64,000 bases of DNA, from the NCBI RefSeq assembly GCF_015864945.1, contig NZ_JADYWF010000001.1, positions 682,378 to 746,377 on the forward strand, given 5' to 3'. Origin of the DNA: Salinibacterium sp. NG253 (lineage in GTDB: Bacteria; Actinomycetota; Actinomycetes; Actinomycetales; Microbacteriaceae). The position numbers were made by a program, and so were the translations under genes. Positions 1-8,933 of the stretch are shown in pieces. Within the stretch, counting starts at the first letter, position 1. Every line of letters begins with the position of its first letter. The notes beneath the pieces were generated by a model. It made no database searches. It was not told the origin of the DNA and saw only the letters and a list, made by a program, of their open reading frames with translations.

Positions 1-825
1 GACAAAGTCGATGAGGTGCTCGACGCGCCCCAAAAGCGCTGGTTCAAGGTCACCGAAGTTTTTCACCTTCGACAGAATGAACTGCCACGCGCGGGCGATA
101 TCGGCTTGGTCTTCGTGCGGCCAGCCGAATGCTTCACAGATGCCGTGCTTCCACTCGATCGTGCGCGGCACCGTAGGCCAGGCAGCAATTCCGAGACTTT
201 GTGGCTTCACGGCCTGCCAGACATCGACGAATGGATGACCAACCACAAGCGCATGCTTGCCGTACTTGCCGCGCCCCACGGCATCCGCAATTCGGCTCTC
301 CTTCGAGCCGGGAACAAGGTGATCGACCAAGATTCCCAACTTGCGGTCAGAGGTGGGGGCAAAGTCTGCAACGATCTTCTCGAGATCGTCAATTCCGCCT
401 AAAAACTCGACGACGACACCTTCGGCGCGTAGGTCATCACCCCACACTTTTTCGACGAGTTCCGCATCATGGCGACCTTCAACATAGATGCGACTCGCGA
501 GCGCTGTGCGGGCACGCTGCTCGGGGGCAGCAAACGACCCGGAGGCGGTTTTGCGGGCGGCAGCAGCCTTCGGCGCGGGCTTGACGAGCTCTACCGGCAC
601 ACCGTCGATGAGATAGCCGCTGCCAAGAGGGAACGCGCGAGCGGACCCCCGACGGTCTTCGAGTTCCATGAGCCCGTTGGCGAAACCTACCAGGGCACCA
701 ACGTAGCCATCCGCGATGACTTCGACGACCATCCCGGATTCGATGGGCACTTTCGGGAGCACTGCTGGCCCGCGCTTGATAGAGAAATCAGCGAGAACGT
801 CGTGGGAATAGCGGTCGTCAGTCAC
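1..825 (-). CDS. DUF3097 family protein (3' end cut by window edge)
   Basis: A leftward frame runs off position 1 with 275 codons present, close to the full family length. It opens with GTG at 825, overlapping the stop of the upstream VanZ-like gene by 4 bases. Reading the minus strand gives the typical DUF3097 blocks IYVEGRHDAELVEKVWG, GILVDHLVPGSKESRIA, VVGHPFVDVWQAVKP and, at the edge, LLGRVEHLIDFV. The EGRHDAE and LVDHLVPGSKES segments resemble a TOPRIM-like fold, but no activity is established for the family as far as I know. It is widespread in actinobacteria. Only a few C-terminal residues should be missing. Confidence 0.88.
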   Translation of the reverse strand, partial: MTDDRYSHDVLADFSIKRGPAVLPKVPIESGMVVEVIADGYVGALVGFANGLMELEDRRGSARAFPLGSGYLIDGVPVELVKPAPKAAAARKTASGSFAAPEQRARTALASRIYVEGRHDAELVEKVWGDDLRAEGVVVEFLGGIDDLEKIVADFAPTSDRKLGILVDHLVPGSKESRIADAVGRGKYGKHALVVGHPFVDVWQAVKPQSLGIAAWPTVPRTIEWKHGICEAFGWPHEDQADIARAWQFILSKVKNFGDLEPALLGRVEHLIDFV

Positions 826-1274
826 CGATCGAGGTTAAGCGGTGCCGCCGAGTTGCTGGCGGAGGCGCGACGAGAGCTCGCAAGGTTCGTCGACGGTTGA
901 GCGAATGCGACTGCCGGACGTTGAGCATGCTCCCGCCAGAGCGCGACGCCCACGGCGGCCGAAACACCAATTCCGGAACCGATAGCCGAGAGCAGAATGT
1001 CAACGACATCGGCGTAGCCGACGGGCATCCACACCGTCTGGGCGGCTTCGAGCCATGCTGCGGCAACGATGCTGAAGGCGAGCGCTGCCCACCAGCGGCG
1101 GCGACCGAACATGCCAACCAAGAAAATGCCAACCGGGATAAACGCAACGGTGGTCCAGATCCAGAAGCGACCGTTGCTGCCCGGAGCGATCACGAAAGAG
1201 AGACTCGCCAAGGCGGCGAAGTAGAGCGCTGCGGCTAACGCAACGGCAAATCTCGATCGGAACATACCAGCCAT
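822..1274 (-). CDS. VanZ-like membrane protein
   Basis: Small integral membrane protein of about 150 residues with about four hydrophobic segments: an N-terminal AVALAAALYFAALASLSFV stretch, a FWIWTTVAFIPVGIFLVGM helix, a WWAALAFSIVAAAWLEAAQ helix and a final glycine-rich VVDILLSAIGSGIGVSAAVG helix. The W-W-A...E..Q pattern is typical of VanZ-like proteins, named for teicoplanin resistance but mostly of unknown function. ATG at 1274 is chosen; in-frame TTG 1298 and GTG 1280 are also possible and none has a clear ribosome-binding site. Its stop overlaps the DUF3097 start (GTGA), so the two are probably co-transcribed and translationally coupled. Confidence 0.78.
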   Translation of the reverse strand: MAGMFRSRFAVALAAALYFAALASLSFVIAPGSNGRFWIWTTVAFIPVGIFLVGMFGRRRWWAALAFSIVAAAWLEAAQTVWMPVGYADVVDILLSAIGSGIGVSAAVGVALWREHAQRPAVAFAQPSTNLASSRRASASNSAAPLNLDR

Positions 1275-1367
1275 TGTCACAAGCGCATCTTTGCGCAAGT
1301 TGTGAGAAGGGTGGAAGCGGGATGTGAACAGCGCCTTTTAAGGCAACGATTCGATAACTGCGCTCCC

Positions 1368-1862
1368 CTAATTGGCTGCCAACCGCTCCACTTCACGCGC
1401 GATCGGCGGCAACACACGACGCATGTAGCGCCCCCACCACAGTCGAATAATCAACCACACGATCCAGCCGCGGGCCGGCTTAGCGAAGAAGGTATAACTC
1501 CAGCGGATGCGCGAACCGGTGGTGCGGTCGTCGAACCGCCACTCGGCTCGGGCACCAGAAACGAGCAGCCCAAAAAGTTTCTGAAATTCACTGAGCTCGT
1601 AGGCAAACAATTCGGGTGCAGCGGCGTCGGTGATCGTCTCAATCACGTGGCCGCCATCGGAGAGCACGAGGCGTCGGGTGTGACCGACGGCATCCCACGT
1701 TCCGGACTGCTCAAGCACCGTGACGACGGCGGGCAAGGGTCCGAAGCGAGGATAGAACTGTGCCGGATCAAGCGGCCCCGAGAAATCGTAAGCCTGCTGA
1801 GCACTCGCTCGCGTGCGAGCGTGCGCGGTTGCCGTGACTCCCCGCTGGCCGGCGCGAGTCAT
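1368..1862 (-). CDS. SRPBCC (START/Bet v1-like) family protein
   Basis: About 164 residues with the layout of polyketide-cyclase/SRPBCC proteins: an early FSGPLDPAQFYPRFGPLPAV segment, a central GTWDAVGHTRRLVLSDGGHV strand region, EWRFDDRTTGSRIRWSYTF, and a hydrophobic C-terminal helix with VWLIIRLWWGRYM. Such folds bind hydrophobic ligands; nothing identifies this ligand. The start is ATG at 1862, overlapping the TGA of the upstream zwf-like gene as ATGA, which indicates coupling. A GTG at 1874 is the alternative. The hydrophobic C-terminus may attach it to the membrane. Confidence 0.72.
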   Translation of the reverse strand: MTRAGQRGVTATAHARTRASAQQAYDFSGPLDPAQFYPRFGPLPAVVTVLEQSGTWDAVGHTRRLVLSDGGHVIETITDAAAPELFAYELSEFQKLFGLLVSGARAEWRFDDRTTGSRIRWSYTFFAKPARGWIVWLIIRLWWGRYMRRVLPPIAREVERLAAN

Positions 1863-3226
1863 TCGGATTCCCACGATTCGGGGCCGGGCGAGCCTGCCGG
1901 ATACTCCTCAAGCGGAACCTGATTGGTGCGAAAAGCGTCGAGCACGGGAGCGACTATTCGCCAGCACTGTTCGGCAATATCACCGCGCACCGACAGCACC
2001 GGATCCCCATCAACGAGAGAGGCAATCACCTCGCCATAGGCGCTCATGGCTGGATCGCCAAGAGTTGTCGTTAGTTGAGTGCGGTCGAGCGAGAAGGGGT
2101 CGCCGGCACCATTCACGATGAGGTCGAGTTCGAGGGTCGCTGGCTTGATCGAAATAGTGAGTTTCGCCGGATCTTCGCTGCCCGTGAGGCCATAAGGAAG
2201 GTGCGGCACCGGCGCAAACGTGATCACGATGTCTTGGCGAGCTTTGACCAGAGCCTTGCCTGAACGCAACACAAACGGCACACCAGCCCAACGCCAGTTA
2301 TCGATCTCGAACGTCACTTCAGCCAAAGTCTCTGTGCCGAAATCAGGATTCACACCATCTTCGTCAACGTAGGCCGGAAGCTCGCGGTCACCGATGGTGC
2401 CCGCCGTGTAGCGCGCACGCCGAGCGCACGTGCCGTCGAGAGTTTGCACCCGCGTTGCACGAAGCACCTGGGCCATCGACCCCCGCAAATCTTCTGAACT
2501 CACACTCGCCGGGGGTTCCATTGCCGTCAGCGCCAAGACCAGCAGCAAATGGCTTTGGATCATGTCGACAACAGCGCCAGCGCGATCGTAATAACCGGCG
2601 CGACCTTCGAGAGCGAGGGCCTCATCGAAAATTAGCTCAACCTTCGCCACGTTCGGAGCACCCAACAGTGGCTCAAAAATGCGGTTCGCAAATCGCAAAC
2701 CGATAAGGTTCAGCACCGTCGACTTGCCCAAGAAATGGTCAACCCGAAAAACCTGTTCCTCGGGCACGATCGCCTGCAACACCCGGTTCAAATCGCGGGC
2801 ACTAGCCTCATCGCTTCCGAATGGCTTCTCGAGAGCAAGCACGATCCCGGCGGGCAAATCGAATGTCGCCAACACCGAAACAACCTGTTGGGCGATCGCG
2901 GGAGGCAACGCAAAATACAACGCGACGCGGCCGGTAGCCGATTCGATCACCTGGCGCACTTGCTGCGCGTTGGTGACGTCGGCCTGCACGTAGTGCGCTG
3001 CACCAGCAACGGCATCAGACGTGGGCGAAGCGTGTGCAGCGAAGGAGGCCGAGACGCGCTTCTGCCAGGCTGCGTCATCCATTTCTTGACGATCCACGCC
3101 AATAACAGTGAGCTCTTCAGCTTCGTCACTGGCCAGATACGACGCGAGGCCAGGTAGTAGCAGGCGGGAGGTGAGGTCTCCGCCTGCACCCAAGATGATC
3201 AGTGTTTCAATCCGTGCCGTCATCAT
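1859..3226 (-). CDS. zwf: glucose-6-phosphate dehydrogenase
   Basis: Oxidises glucose 6-phosphate to 6-phosphogluconolactone with NADP+ (oxidative pentose phosphate pathway, cytosol). Visible: the N-terminal nucleotide-binding LIILGAGGDLTSRLLLPGL, the EKPFGSDEASA motif around residue 130, and the substrate-binding/catalytic signature RVDHFLGKSTVLNLIGLRFAN (the family usually has DHYLGK, so Phe replaces Tyr). It is 455 residues, shorter than the usual 480-510, and diverges in the middle, so it may be one of the secondary actinobacterial paralogues rather than the main zwf. It overlaps the downstream SRPBCC gene by 4 bases. ATG at 3226 or 3223 is the start. Confidence 0.9.
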   Translation of the reverse strand: MMTARIETLIILGAGGDLTSRLLLPGLASYLASDEAEELTVIGVDRQEMDDAAWQKRVSASFAAHASPTSDAVAGAAHYVQADVTNAQQVRQVIESATGRVALYFALPPAIAQQVVSVLATFDLPAGIVLALEKPFGSDEASARDLNRVLQAIVPEEQVFRVDHFLGKSTVLNLIGLRFANRIFEPLLGAPNVAKVELIFDEALALEGRAGYYDRAGAVVDMIQSHLLLVLALTAMEPPASVSSEDLRGSMAQVLRATRVQTLDGTCARRARYTAGTIGDRELPAYVDEDGVNPDFGTETLAEVTFEIDNWRWAGVPFVLRSGKALVKARQDIVITFAPVPHLPYGLTGSEDPAKLTISIKPATLELDLIVNGAGDPFSLDRTQLTTTLGDPAMSAYGEVIASLVDGDPVLSVRGDIAEQCWRIVAPVLDAFRTNQVPLEEYPAGSPGPESWESE

Positions 3227-3258
3227 GCACTCTCTGCTCGATACTGCTGAAGGTCGTG

Positions 3259-3885
3259 CTACTTCGTTTCGCTACTGCCAGTATCACTATCGACGCTCGG
3301 CGGTTGCTGAGTCGGAACAGCAGTTGCGGATGCCGTGGCCGTGACGCCAGCGAATGTGGACGCTGATCCGCGACGCGACCATGCCATCCACCACCAGACG
3401 ATGGCGCCGACGACGGCGGAGCCAAGGATGCCGACGACGGGGCCGAGAAGAACAGTGCCACCGACAGCAGAGTCTGTGACGTTCGCGGCGAACGTGAGGT
3501 AGGCCACAAAGAGCGGAACATCAAGCAGAGCGACAATGCCGAGGGATTGGAAGGTGACCTGCCACGGCTTGCGCACAGATCCACGCTTGAGCAAGAACAC
3601 GCTCGCGAAAGCGGCGAGCGCCACCAGGAGCAACGCGACGATGCCGACGACGATGATCACGGTGCCGATCACGCTGCCTGCGCCGCTCACAAAATCGCGC
3701 ACGGCCGGAACGTCGCCAAAGAGACCGCTGACACCGGAGGCGGTGCCGCCCACGAGCAAGGTGAGCCCGCCACCGAGGGCGACGAAGCCCAACATGAGCC
3801 AGCCGATAGAGAAGAAGGCGTGCGATACCGCTCCCGCAACAAGAGAATGGCCCCGCTGTGCACTGGTTAGCTGCGCTTTTTGCAT
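3259..3885 (-). CDS. multi-pass membrane protein of unknown function
   Basis: A 208-residue protein with about four membrane helices: FFSIGWLMLGFVALGGGL, VIGTVIIVVGIVALLLVAL, a SLGIVALLDVPLFVAYLTF helix and VVGILGSAVVGAIVWWWMA. A Ser/Thr/Ala-rich tail follows. I do not recognise the family. It lies upstream of zwf in the same direction with a 32-base gap. The 122 bases between its start and the divergent gene at 4032 should hold both promoters. Confidence 0.7.
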   Translation of the reverse strand: MQKAQLTSAQRGHSLVAGAVSHAFFSIGWLMLGFVALGGGLTLLVGGTASGVSGLFGDVPAVRDFVSGAGSVIGTVIIVVGIVALLLVALAAFASVFLLKRGSVRKPWQVTFQSLGIVALLDVPLFVAYLTFAANVTDSAVGGTVLLGPVVGILGSAVVGAIVWWWMAWSRRGSASTFAGVTATASATAVPTQQPPSVDSDTGSSETK

Positions 3886-4031
3886 GGTTCGACGTTAGCG
3901 CAGCGGTACGACGTACGTGGAGAATCCGCGTAATCGACGACACAACGTGAGAATCAGTCTTGACACCAAAACGCGGGTGATTTGGGCGCTTTGCACGACA
4001 ATCGGGGGTGAGAGTCGCTACGGTTTGGAAT

Positions 4032-4472
4032 ATGAAATCGTGGAGGGACGCGCTCAACGCCGAGCAGCAGGCTGACGTTGATCGAATTCTCGACTCTGCG
4101 CTCAATGTGGCACGAAGCCATTTGGGGCATGCGAGTGAGTTCATGACGTTCGCGCTGATGACGGATGGCAGCGGCCGGGTGCTTGAAATGACCGCTGACG
4201 AAGCGCTGAAGAAGAAGCACTTGGATGCCGAAAAACTTATTGCGCAAACCGTGACTCAGTTGCGCCAAATGGCCGCAATTTCTCGCTGCAGTGCCATCGT
4301 CTCGAACACGAGAGTGGCGTCGCTCAAGTCCGACGCGATCGAAGTGCGAATCGAGCATAAAGCGGGCGCAGCACTCATGGTTTTGCTCCCATATACGCGA
4401 GCCAGATTCACAGGTGCCCTAACTTTCGGCGATCTCAAGCTGTATTCGCACACCGCTGAAGTCTGGGTATAG
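4032..4472 (+). CDS. hypothetical protein
   Basis: About 146 residues, soluble, with an N-terminal helical part (LNAEQQADVDRILDSALNVA), a central ADEALKKKHLDAEKLIAQTV helix and a C-terminal beta-rich part ending LKLYSHTAEVWV. I do not recognise a domain. The start is set at ATG 4032, which follows a GGAA; a GTG at 4008 would add eight residues. It is monocistronic in appearance, between divergent and co-directional genes with their own upstream space. Confidence 0.6.
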   Translation: MKSWRDALNAEQQADVDRILDSALNVARSHLGHASEFMTFALMTDGSGRVLEMTADEALKKKHLDAEKLIAQTVTQLRQMAAISRCSAIVSNTRVASLKSDAIEVRIEHKAGAALMVLLPYTRARFTGALTFGDLKLYSHTAEVWV

Positions 4473-4530
4473 CCAGAGAAATTTCACCGAGCGCGGAAGT
4501 TTTGAGACGCTCCGTGCGTTACTAGATGGC

Positions 4531-5031
4531 ATGAACAAGCGAATTCTCGCGGTCATTGTCGCTCTTGCCGTCGTGGTTATTGCAGCAGTTTCGATCGTCG
4601 CAGCCCAGAACCCGAACAGCTCTGACGAGTCGACGGCCACCGACAGCACGTCTCAGAGCGCTGAGAGCTCAAGCGACTCCGGCGCCGAAGCCGAGGACGT
4701 TGTTGCTGTCGAGAACGACGGTGGCGGCTCCTACGTCGACTACAGCCCCTCGGCTGTTGCGGATGCCGATGGTCGCGTCATCCTGTTCTTCCACGCCACG
4801 TGGTGCCCCCAGTGCGTCTCGGCCGATGGCGACATCAAGGCTTCGGGCGTTCCCTCTGGAATAACGATCGTGAAAGTCGACTACGACACCAACCAGGACC
4901 TGCGGGCCGAATACGGTGTTACTCAGCAGACGACGTTCGTTGAGGTCGATTCCAATGGCGAAAAGGTACAAGACAACTTTGTTGCGACCGTCGAACCCAC
5001 GTTGAACGCGGTTCTCACCGCCCTCGGTTAA
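4531..5031 (+). CDS. membrane-anchored thioredoxin-like protein
   Basis: 166 residues: an N-terminal membrane anchor (RILAVIVALAVVVIAAVSIV), a long Ser/Asp/Glu-rich linker, then a thioredoxin fold with the active site HATWCPQC near residue 93. The Cys-Pro-Gln-Cys pair and its export suggest a thiol-disulfide reductase on the outer face of the membrane. The next gene, 6 bases downstream, is a CcdA-type electron carrier, so the pair probably moves cytosolic reducing power outward. No cytochrome c biogenesis genes are visible nearby, so repair or reduction of exported thiols in general is as likely as cytochrome maturation. Confidence 0.85.
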   Translation: MNKRILAVIVALAVVVIAAVSIVAAQNPNSSDESTATDSTSQSAESSSDSGAEAEDVVAVENDGGGSYVDYSPSAVADADGRVILFFHATWCPQCVSADGDIKASGVPSGITIVKVDYDTNQDLRAEYGVTQQTTFVEVDSNGEKVQDNFVATVEPTLNAVLTALG

Positions 5032-5037
5032 GCCCCG

Positions 5038-5787
5038 ATGCTCAGCCTGATTCTGCTCTCGTTTGTGGCGGGAGTTCTGACGGTTGCTGCGCCCTGCGTG
5101 CTGCCGCTGTTGCCGGTCATCGTTGGCGGTTCGATCGCGCGCACCAGTAGTGATTCCACGGTGGCTGAACGCCAGTGGTTCCGCCCTGTAGTTATCGCGG
5201 TGAGCCTCGCGGGGTCGGTGATCATCTTCACCCTGCTGCTCAAAGCAACGACAGCTCTGCTGGGGATCCCGCAGCTGGTGTGGCAGATCATTGCCGGCGG
5301 CATCCTGATCATCTTCGGCCTCACGCTGGTATTCCCCGCGCTCTGGGAGCGCTTTATGCTCGCCACGGGCATCCAAAATCGGGCAAACGCCGTGATGAAC
5401 CGTTCGTATTCACGCGGCGGCCTTGGCGGCGATGTGATGCTCGGTGCCGCGCTCGGCCCGACCTTCAGCAGCTGCTCCCCCACCTATGCGCTCATCTTGG
5501 CCACCGTCTTGCCTGTCTCGTTTGCCGAGGGACTGCTCTACATCGTTGTGTATGCCATCGGTCTCGCCATCGCGCTGCTCATGATCGCGTTTCTCGGTCA
5601 GGCATTCGCTCGCAAACTCGGCTGGCTCGCTAACCCCAACGGCGTCTTCAAGCGCGTGATCGGCATCATTTTGTTGGTCGTGGGTCTCGCCGTCATCCTC
5701 GGTCTCGATAAGCAGTTCCAGAGCTACGTGCTCGAGCAGGGCTGGTACGACCCGATTCAACGGTTCGAAGAGAGCATTACCGGCTAG
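5038..5787 (+). CDS. CcdA-family transmembrane electron carrier
   Basis: 249 residues with about six membrane helices. The two diagnostic half-motifs are present: VAAPCVLPLLPVIVGG near residue 20 and TFSSCSPTYALILA near residue 145. Their cysteines shuttle electrons from cytosolic thioredoxin across the membrane to an extracytoplasmic partner. That partner is presumably the anchored thioredoxin just upstream (6-base gap, same operon). The family includes CcdA and DsbD-beta. I leave the symbol empty because no cytochrome c genes adjoin it. Confidence 0.88.
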   Translation: MLSLILLSFVAGVLTVAAPCVLPLLPVIVGGSIARTSSDSTVAERQWFRPVVIAVSLAGSVIIFTLLLKATTALLGIPQLVWQIIAGGILIIFGLTLVFPALWERFMLATGIQNRANAVMNRSYSRGGLGGDVMLGAALGPTFSSCSPTYALILATVLPVSFAEGLLYIVVYAIGLAIALLMIAFLGQAFARKLGWLANPNGVFKRVIGIILLVVGLAVILGLDKQFQSYVLEQGWYDPIQRFEESITG

Positions 5788-5834
5788 TCGCTCTGAGAGT
5801 AGGCTTCGGTGACCGTTATCGACCGGAGGTTGTC

Positions 5835-6254
5835 ATGGTTCCCGAAATTAACTACATCGCCGTCATCTTGGCGACGCTATCGAGCATGATCGTCGGCACC
5901 ATCTGGTATTCCCCGCGCGTATTTGGCAACTACTGGATGAAGGCAGCCAACGTCACCCCCAGCGGCAACACTGCGGATGCCGTTCGACCCATTGTGATCA
6001 CCGTCATCGTGAGTTTCTTCACGGCCTGGATTCTTGCCGGCGCCGCCTTCATCGCCTCTGACTTTTATGGCGGAAGCTTCTTTCTCAACACCGTCTTGAC
6101 GAGCATCGTGTTGTGGGGTGGCTTCACCGCCGCCCGCTTCATTACTCACGACCAGTTCGATGGGCGCCCCAACGGCCTCACCGTGTTGAACGTGAGCCAC
6201 GAGTTCGTGACGATTGTGGTTATGGCGATCATCATCGGGGTGTGGCCGGCGTAA
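5835..6254 (+). CDS. DUF1761 membrane protein
   Basis: 139 residues, with four hydrophobic segments. The N-terminal motif VILATLSSMIVGTIWYSPRV followed by FGNYWMKA is the hallmark of DUF1761, as is the central ILTSIVLWGGFTAAR-like helix. No function is known for the family. An AGGTTG-type ribosome-binding site lies just upstream of the ATG. It follows the CcdA gene by 47 bases and may share its transcript. Confidence 0.82.
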   Translation: MVPEINYIAVILATLSSMIVGTIWYSPRVFGNYWMKAANVTPSGNTADAVRPIVITVIVSFFTAWILAGAAFIASDFYGGSFFLNTVLTSIVLWGGFTAARFITHDQFDGRPNGLTVLNVSHEFVTIVVMAIIIGVWPA

Positions 6255-6319
6255 CTGCGCTCTGGACCGGCGGCAGCCCCAAGGAGCACTGGAGCAGCCG
6301 CCACGCGCGCTGCAGTCCG

Positions 6320-6616
6320 CTAGATGAGCTGAATCGACACCTGAACCGTGTCACCGAGCTCTAGACCCTCAGCGCGGCGCACAGCGGCCTTCACAGGCAG
6401 AAAGAAGCTGTCTTCCACGCTGCTGTTAGGAAAGATCGACGTCGTCCACGTGGTGGAGCCAATCGTGACTTCTACCGCGATGGCACCGAACCCCCGCGGC
6501 GGTGACGGGATCTCTTTAACGTCGGCTCCGACATCCGGCGGCACCTGCACAAAATAGACGCTTGGCTTCGACGACCACGGCGTGATCTCAGACGTGAACT
6601 CGAACTCGGGTTTCAT
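6320..6616 (-). CDS. DUF1905 domain protein
   Basis: 98 residues matching the small beta-barrel DUF1905 family: FEFTSEITPWSSKPSVYFVQ at the N-terminus, GFGAIAVEVTIGSTTWTTSIFP in the centre, and a C-terminus GLELGDTVQVSIQL. Function unknown; members are often fused to a YdeI/OmpD-associated C-terminal region, absent here. ATG 6616 is preferred over 6637 because family members begin a few residues before the first strand. It stands alone and convergent with the DUF1761 gene. Confidence 0.82.
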   Translation of the reverse strand: MKPEFEFTSEITPWSSKPSVYFVQVPPDVGADVKEIPSPPRGFGAIAVEVTIGSTTWTTSIFPNSSVEDSFFLPVKAAVRRAEGLELGDTVQVSIQLI

Positions 6617-6670
6617 ACGTTGAGCGTAGTCCGGCACTGGCTGCGGCTGCGCCGGCCAAATACTGCGGTT

Positions 6671-6706
6671 AAAAAACTCGACCGGTAGCCTGAGCTACCG
6701 GTCGAG
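6671..6706 (-). terminator. rho-independent terminator after the OsmC gene
   Basis: A perfect 13-base-pair hairpin: CTCGACCGGTAGC at 6677-6689 and its complement at 6694-6706, with the 4-base loop CTGA. On the minus strand the stem is followed directly by six T residues (A6 at 6671-6676 on the plus strand). It ends transcription of the leftward OsmC gene before the DUF1905 gene. Confidence 0.93.
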
Positions 6707-6736
6707 CATGTCAGAGGGCATCATCATGGGGTGCCG

Positions 6737-7288
6737 TTAGCCTTTGACCACCTGAGTGGTGATTGAGGTGGGGTTCGCGAACAGGTCGAGTACGGGGCAG
6801 TGGGCGTCGACTGCGTCGCGAAGTTCGTCGTAGCGTTCCTGCGACTCTGGACCGGTGATGGTCGCGAAGAGGCGGATGGCGCCGAAGCCGTTGCGCACGT
6901 TCTCGTCGATTCCGAAGAGGCCGCGAACGTCGAGGTCACCCTCGGCCTTGACCGAGATGTCGTCTACCTGGATGTCGAGCGCCTGAGCGTAGAGACGGAA
7001 GACGACTACCTGACAGGCGATCAGCGCGCCAAGAGCAATCTCAACGGGGCTGGCGGCAACATCATCACCGGCGAGTCCTTCGGGCTCGTCGATGTGGAAG
7101 ACGTGCTTTCCTGCCTTGAGTACGGTGCCGACAGAGCCGACGCCCTTGCCAGTGACGGCGTACGTGAGTTCGGCCGCGGCGGGCTTTGCGGCAATTCGCG
7201 AGTTCCAGGCAGCGCCGGCAGCGGTGAGTCGGGCTGCACGGTCGGCAGCGAGATCAATGGTCGTGGTTTCGTTCGTGAGAAGTGTCAT
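6737..7288 (-). CDS. OsmC family protein
   Basis: 183 residues of the OsmC/Ohr fold: a HVFHIDEPEGLAGDD segment, the conserved SPVEIALGALIACQVVVFR helix with its cysteine, and a C-terminal ERYDELRDAVDAHCPVLDLF segment with the second cysteine. In Ohr/OsmC the two cysteines reduce organic hydroperoxides. This sequence belongs to the broader OsmC group, whose substrates are often unknown. ATG 7288 is chosen (MTLLTNETTT); the upstream in-frame start at 7339 adds 17 unlikely residues. A strong terminator follows. Confidence 0.88.
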   Translation of the reverse strand: MTLLTNETTTIDLAADRAARLTAAGAAWNSRIAAKPAAAELTYAVTGKGVGSVGTVLKAGKHVFHIDEPEGLAGDDVAASPVEIALGALIACQVVVFRLYAQALDIQVDDISVKAEGDLDVRGLFGIDENVRNGFGAIRLFATITGPESQERYDELRDAVDAHCPVLDLFANPTSITTQVVKG

Positions 7289-7368
7289 GCGGCGACGGTA
7301 ATCGCATTCCACCGCGGTCGCGAGAGCACCCCGTAACACACCGAAATAGTGCTTAACAAAGAGATTTA

Positions 7369-8754
7369 TTACGTGCGAACTCGCAGCGCGACCGGCACGG
7401 ACGCGATTGCCACTACCGTCGCCAGACCGAGTGCTGCTACGAAGCCGACCCCATCCGCGAGGCCGCCGACGGCAGCGAAAACAAGACCGCTGAAGGCGAT
7501 CGCGATGGCGCCACCAGCGGCATCCGAAATCGACAGGGCAGCACTATTGAAACCTTGGTCTCGAGCGCTGGAATGACTGAGCACGAGGGTCGAGAGCCGC
7601 GGAAAGGTGATGCCCATGCCGGCGCCAGCGACGAGCCAGCCGATCGCGGCGACCCACAACGAGAGCATGAAATACGCGGTAGCGAGCTGGGTAGCGATTC
7701 CCACGCTGAGCAAGAGTGCGCCCGCAACCACCACGCGCCCATGAGAAACAGATTCCGGAAGGCGGCCCTGCAGCGCTGAGCCCACCGCCCACGAGACGGC
7801 GCCGACCGTGAGGATGAGACCCGCGGCCCAGGCGGGCAAACCGTAGCGTTCGTTCAGCAAGTACGGCAGATAGACCTCGGTCGAGAAGAAGGCGGCGGCA
7901 AAGAAACCGCGCAACACGATCGTGGCGGGCAGCCCGCGTCGGAAGCTCAACGAACCGGTTGGCAGCAACGGCCGCAGCGCAATGATGACGACCACGAACG
8001 CTCCCCCTGCGAGCGGCCAGGCCAGCGCACCTTCGCGTTCACCACCGAGGCTGATGCCCATCACTGCCAGCGCGGCAATGATCGCCCAGACCACAGCGCG
8101 GCTGCCCGACGACTTCTCGGCAGGCACCACCGGCTGACTCACTAGGATGCGAATAGCAGGCAGGATCGCGAATGCCGCCGCCAGCACCAGAAACACGACG
8201 CCGAAGAAAACCCAGTGCCAGCTGATCTGTTCGGCAACGACGCCAGCAAGAGGCGGACCGATCAGCGAGGGCAATACCCACGCCGAGGCGAAGAGCCCAA
8301 AGATTTTCGGATGCAACGCCGCCGGATAGAGGCGCGCGACAACCACATACAGCGCGACAATGAGCCCTCCGGAACCAAGCCCCTGCAGAAAGCGGCCCGC
8401 GATGAAAATACCCATCGTGCCGGCGAAACCCGCCGCCAGAAGACCGAGCGTGAAGACTGCCATGGCCGCGATCAGCGGCTTGGCCGGCCCGGTGCGGTCT
8501 GACCACTGACCGGCAAGAACCATTCCGATCACGCTCGCCGCAAGAGTGCTCGAGAACGCGACCGAATAGAGCGCCTGACCGTCGAGATCACGACTAATCG
8601 TCGGCATGATCGTGGTGACTGCGAGCGTCTCAAAAGCGCCCAAAAAGATCAGAGCAAATGCCCCGATCGTTGTCCACAATAGGTGGGCCGAAAAAATGCT
8701 CGTCGGAATAGGGATGGGGCCGGTGGTTGCGCCCACGGGGATGTTGCTTGTCAT
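7369..8754 (-). CDS. MFS multidrug-type transporter
   Basis: 461 residues and 12-14 membrane helices, a major facilitator of the drug:proton antiporter type. Visible are FETLAVTTIMPTISRDLDG in the first helix and loop, the motif-A-like AGQWSDRTGPAKPLI between helices 2 and 3, and the antiporter helix around RFLQGLGSGGLIVALYVV. The substrate cannot be predicted. The gene reads leftward and alone, with 179 bases upstream. The 29-base gap to the OsmC start is short, but the two are not obviously related. Confidence 0.88.
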   Translation of the reverse strand: MTSNIPVGATTGPIPIPTSIFSAHLLWTTIGAFALIFLGAFETLAVTTIMPTISRDLDGQALYSVAFSSTLAASVIGMVLAGQWSDRTGPAKPLIAAMAVFTLGLLAAGFAGTMGIFIAGRFLQGLGSGGLIVALYVVVARLYPAALHPKIFGLFASAWVLPSLIGPPLAGVVAEQISWHWVFFGVVFLVLAAAFAILPAIRILVSQPVVPAEKSSGSRAVVWAIIAALAVMGISLGGEREGALAWPLAGGAFVVVIIALRPLLPTGSLSFRRGLPATIVLRGFFAAAFFSTEVYLPYLLNERYGLPAWAAGLILTVGAVSWAVGSALQGRLPESVSHGRVVVAGALLLSVGIATQLATAYFMLSLWVAAIGWLVAGAGMGITFPRLSTLVLSHSSARDQGFNSAALSISDAAGGAIAIAFSGLVFAAVGGLADGVGFVAALGLATVVAIASVPVALRVRT

Positions 8755-8933
8755 GGTGTTGAGCTCTTCAGTAGTGCGAAGCTACTGCAGACGGAACGGA
8801 TGGTTCCTCGTCGGTGCGGCGGGTGATCACGCGCTCACACTGGCGGCTGCGGTGCCATTCCAGTGTATGCCGCCCGCTCTCCAAAACAAACAAATTTGAC
8901 TAAGTTCGGATGCTGGCGCGATTGCGCGTGCGA

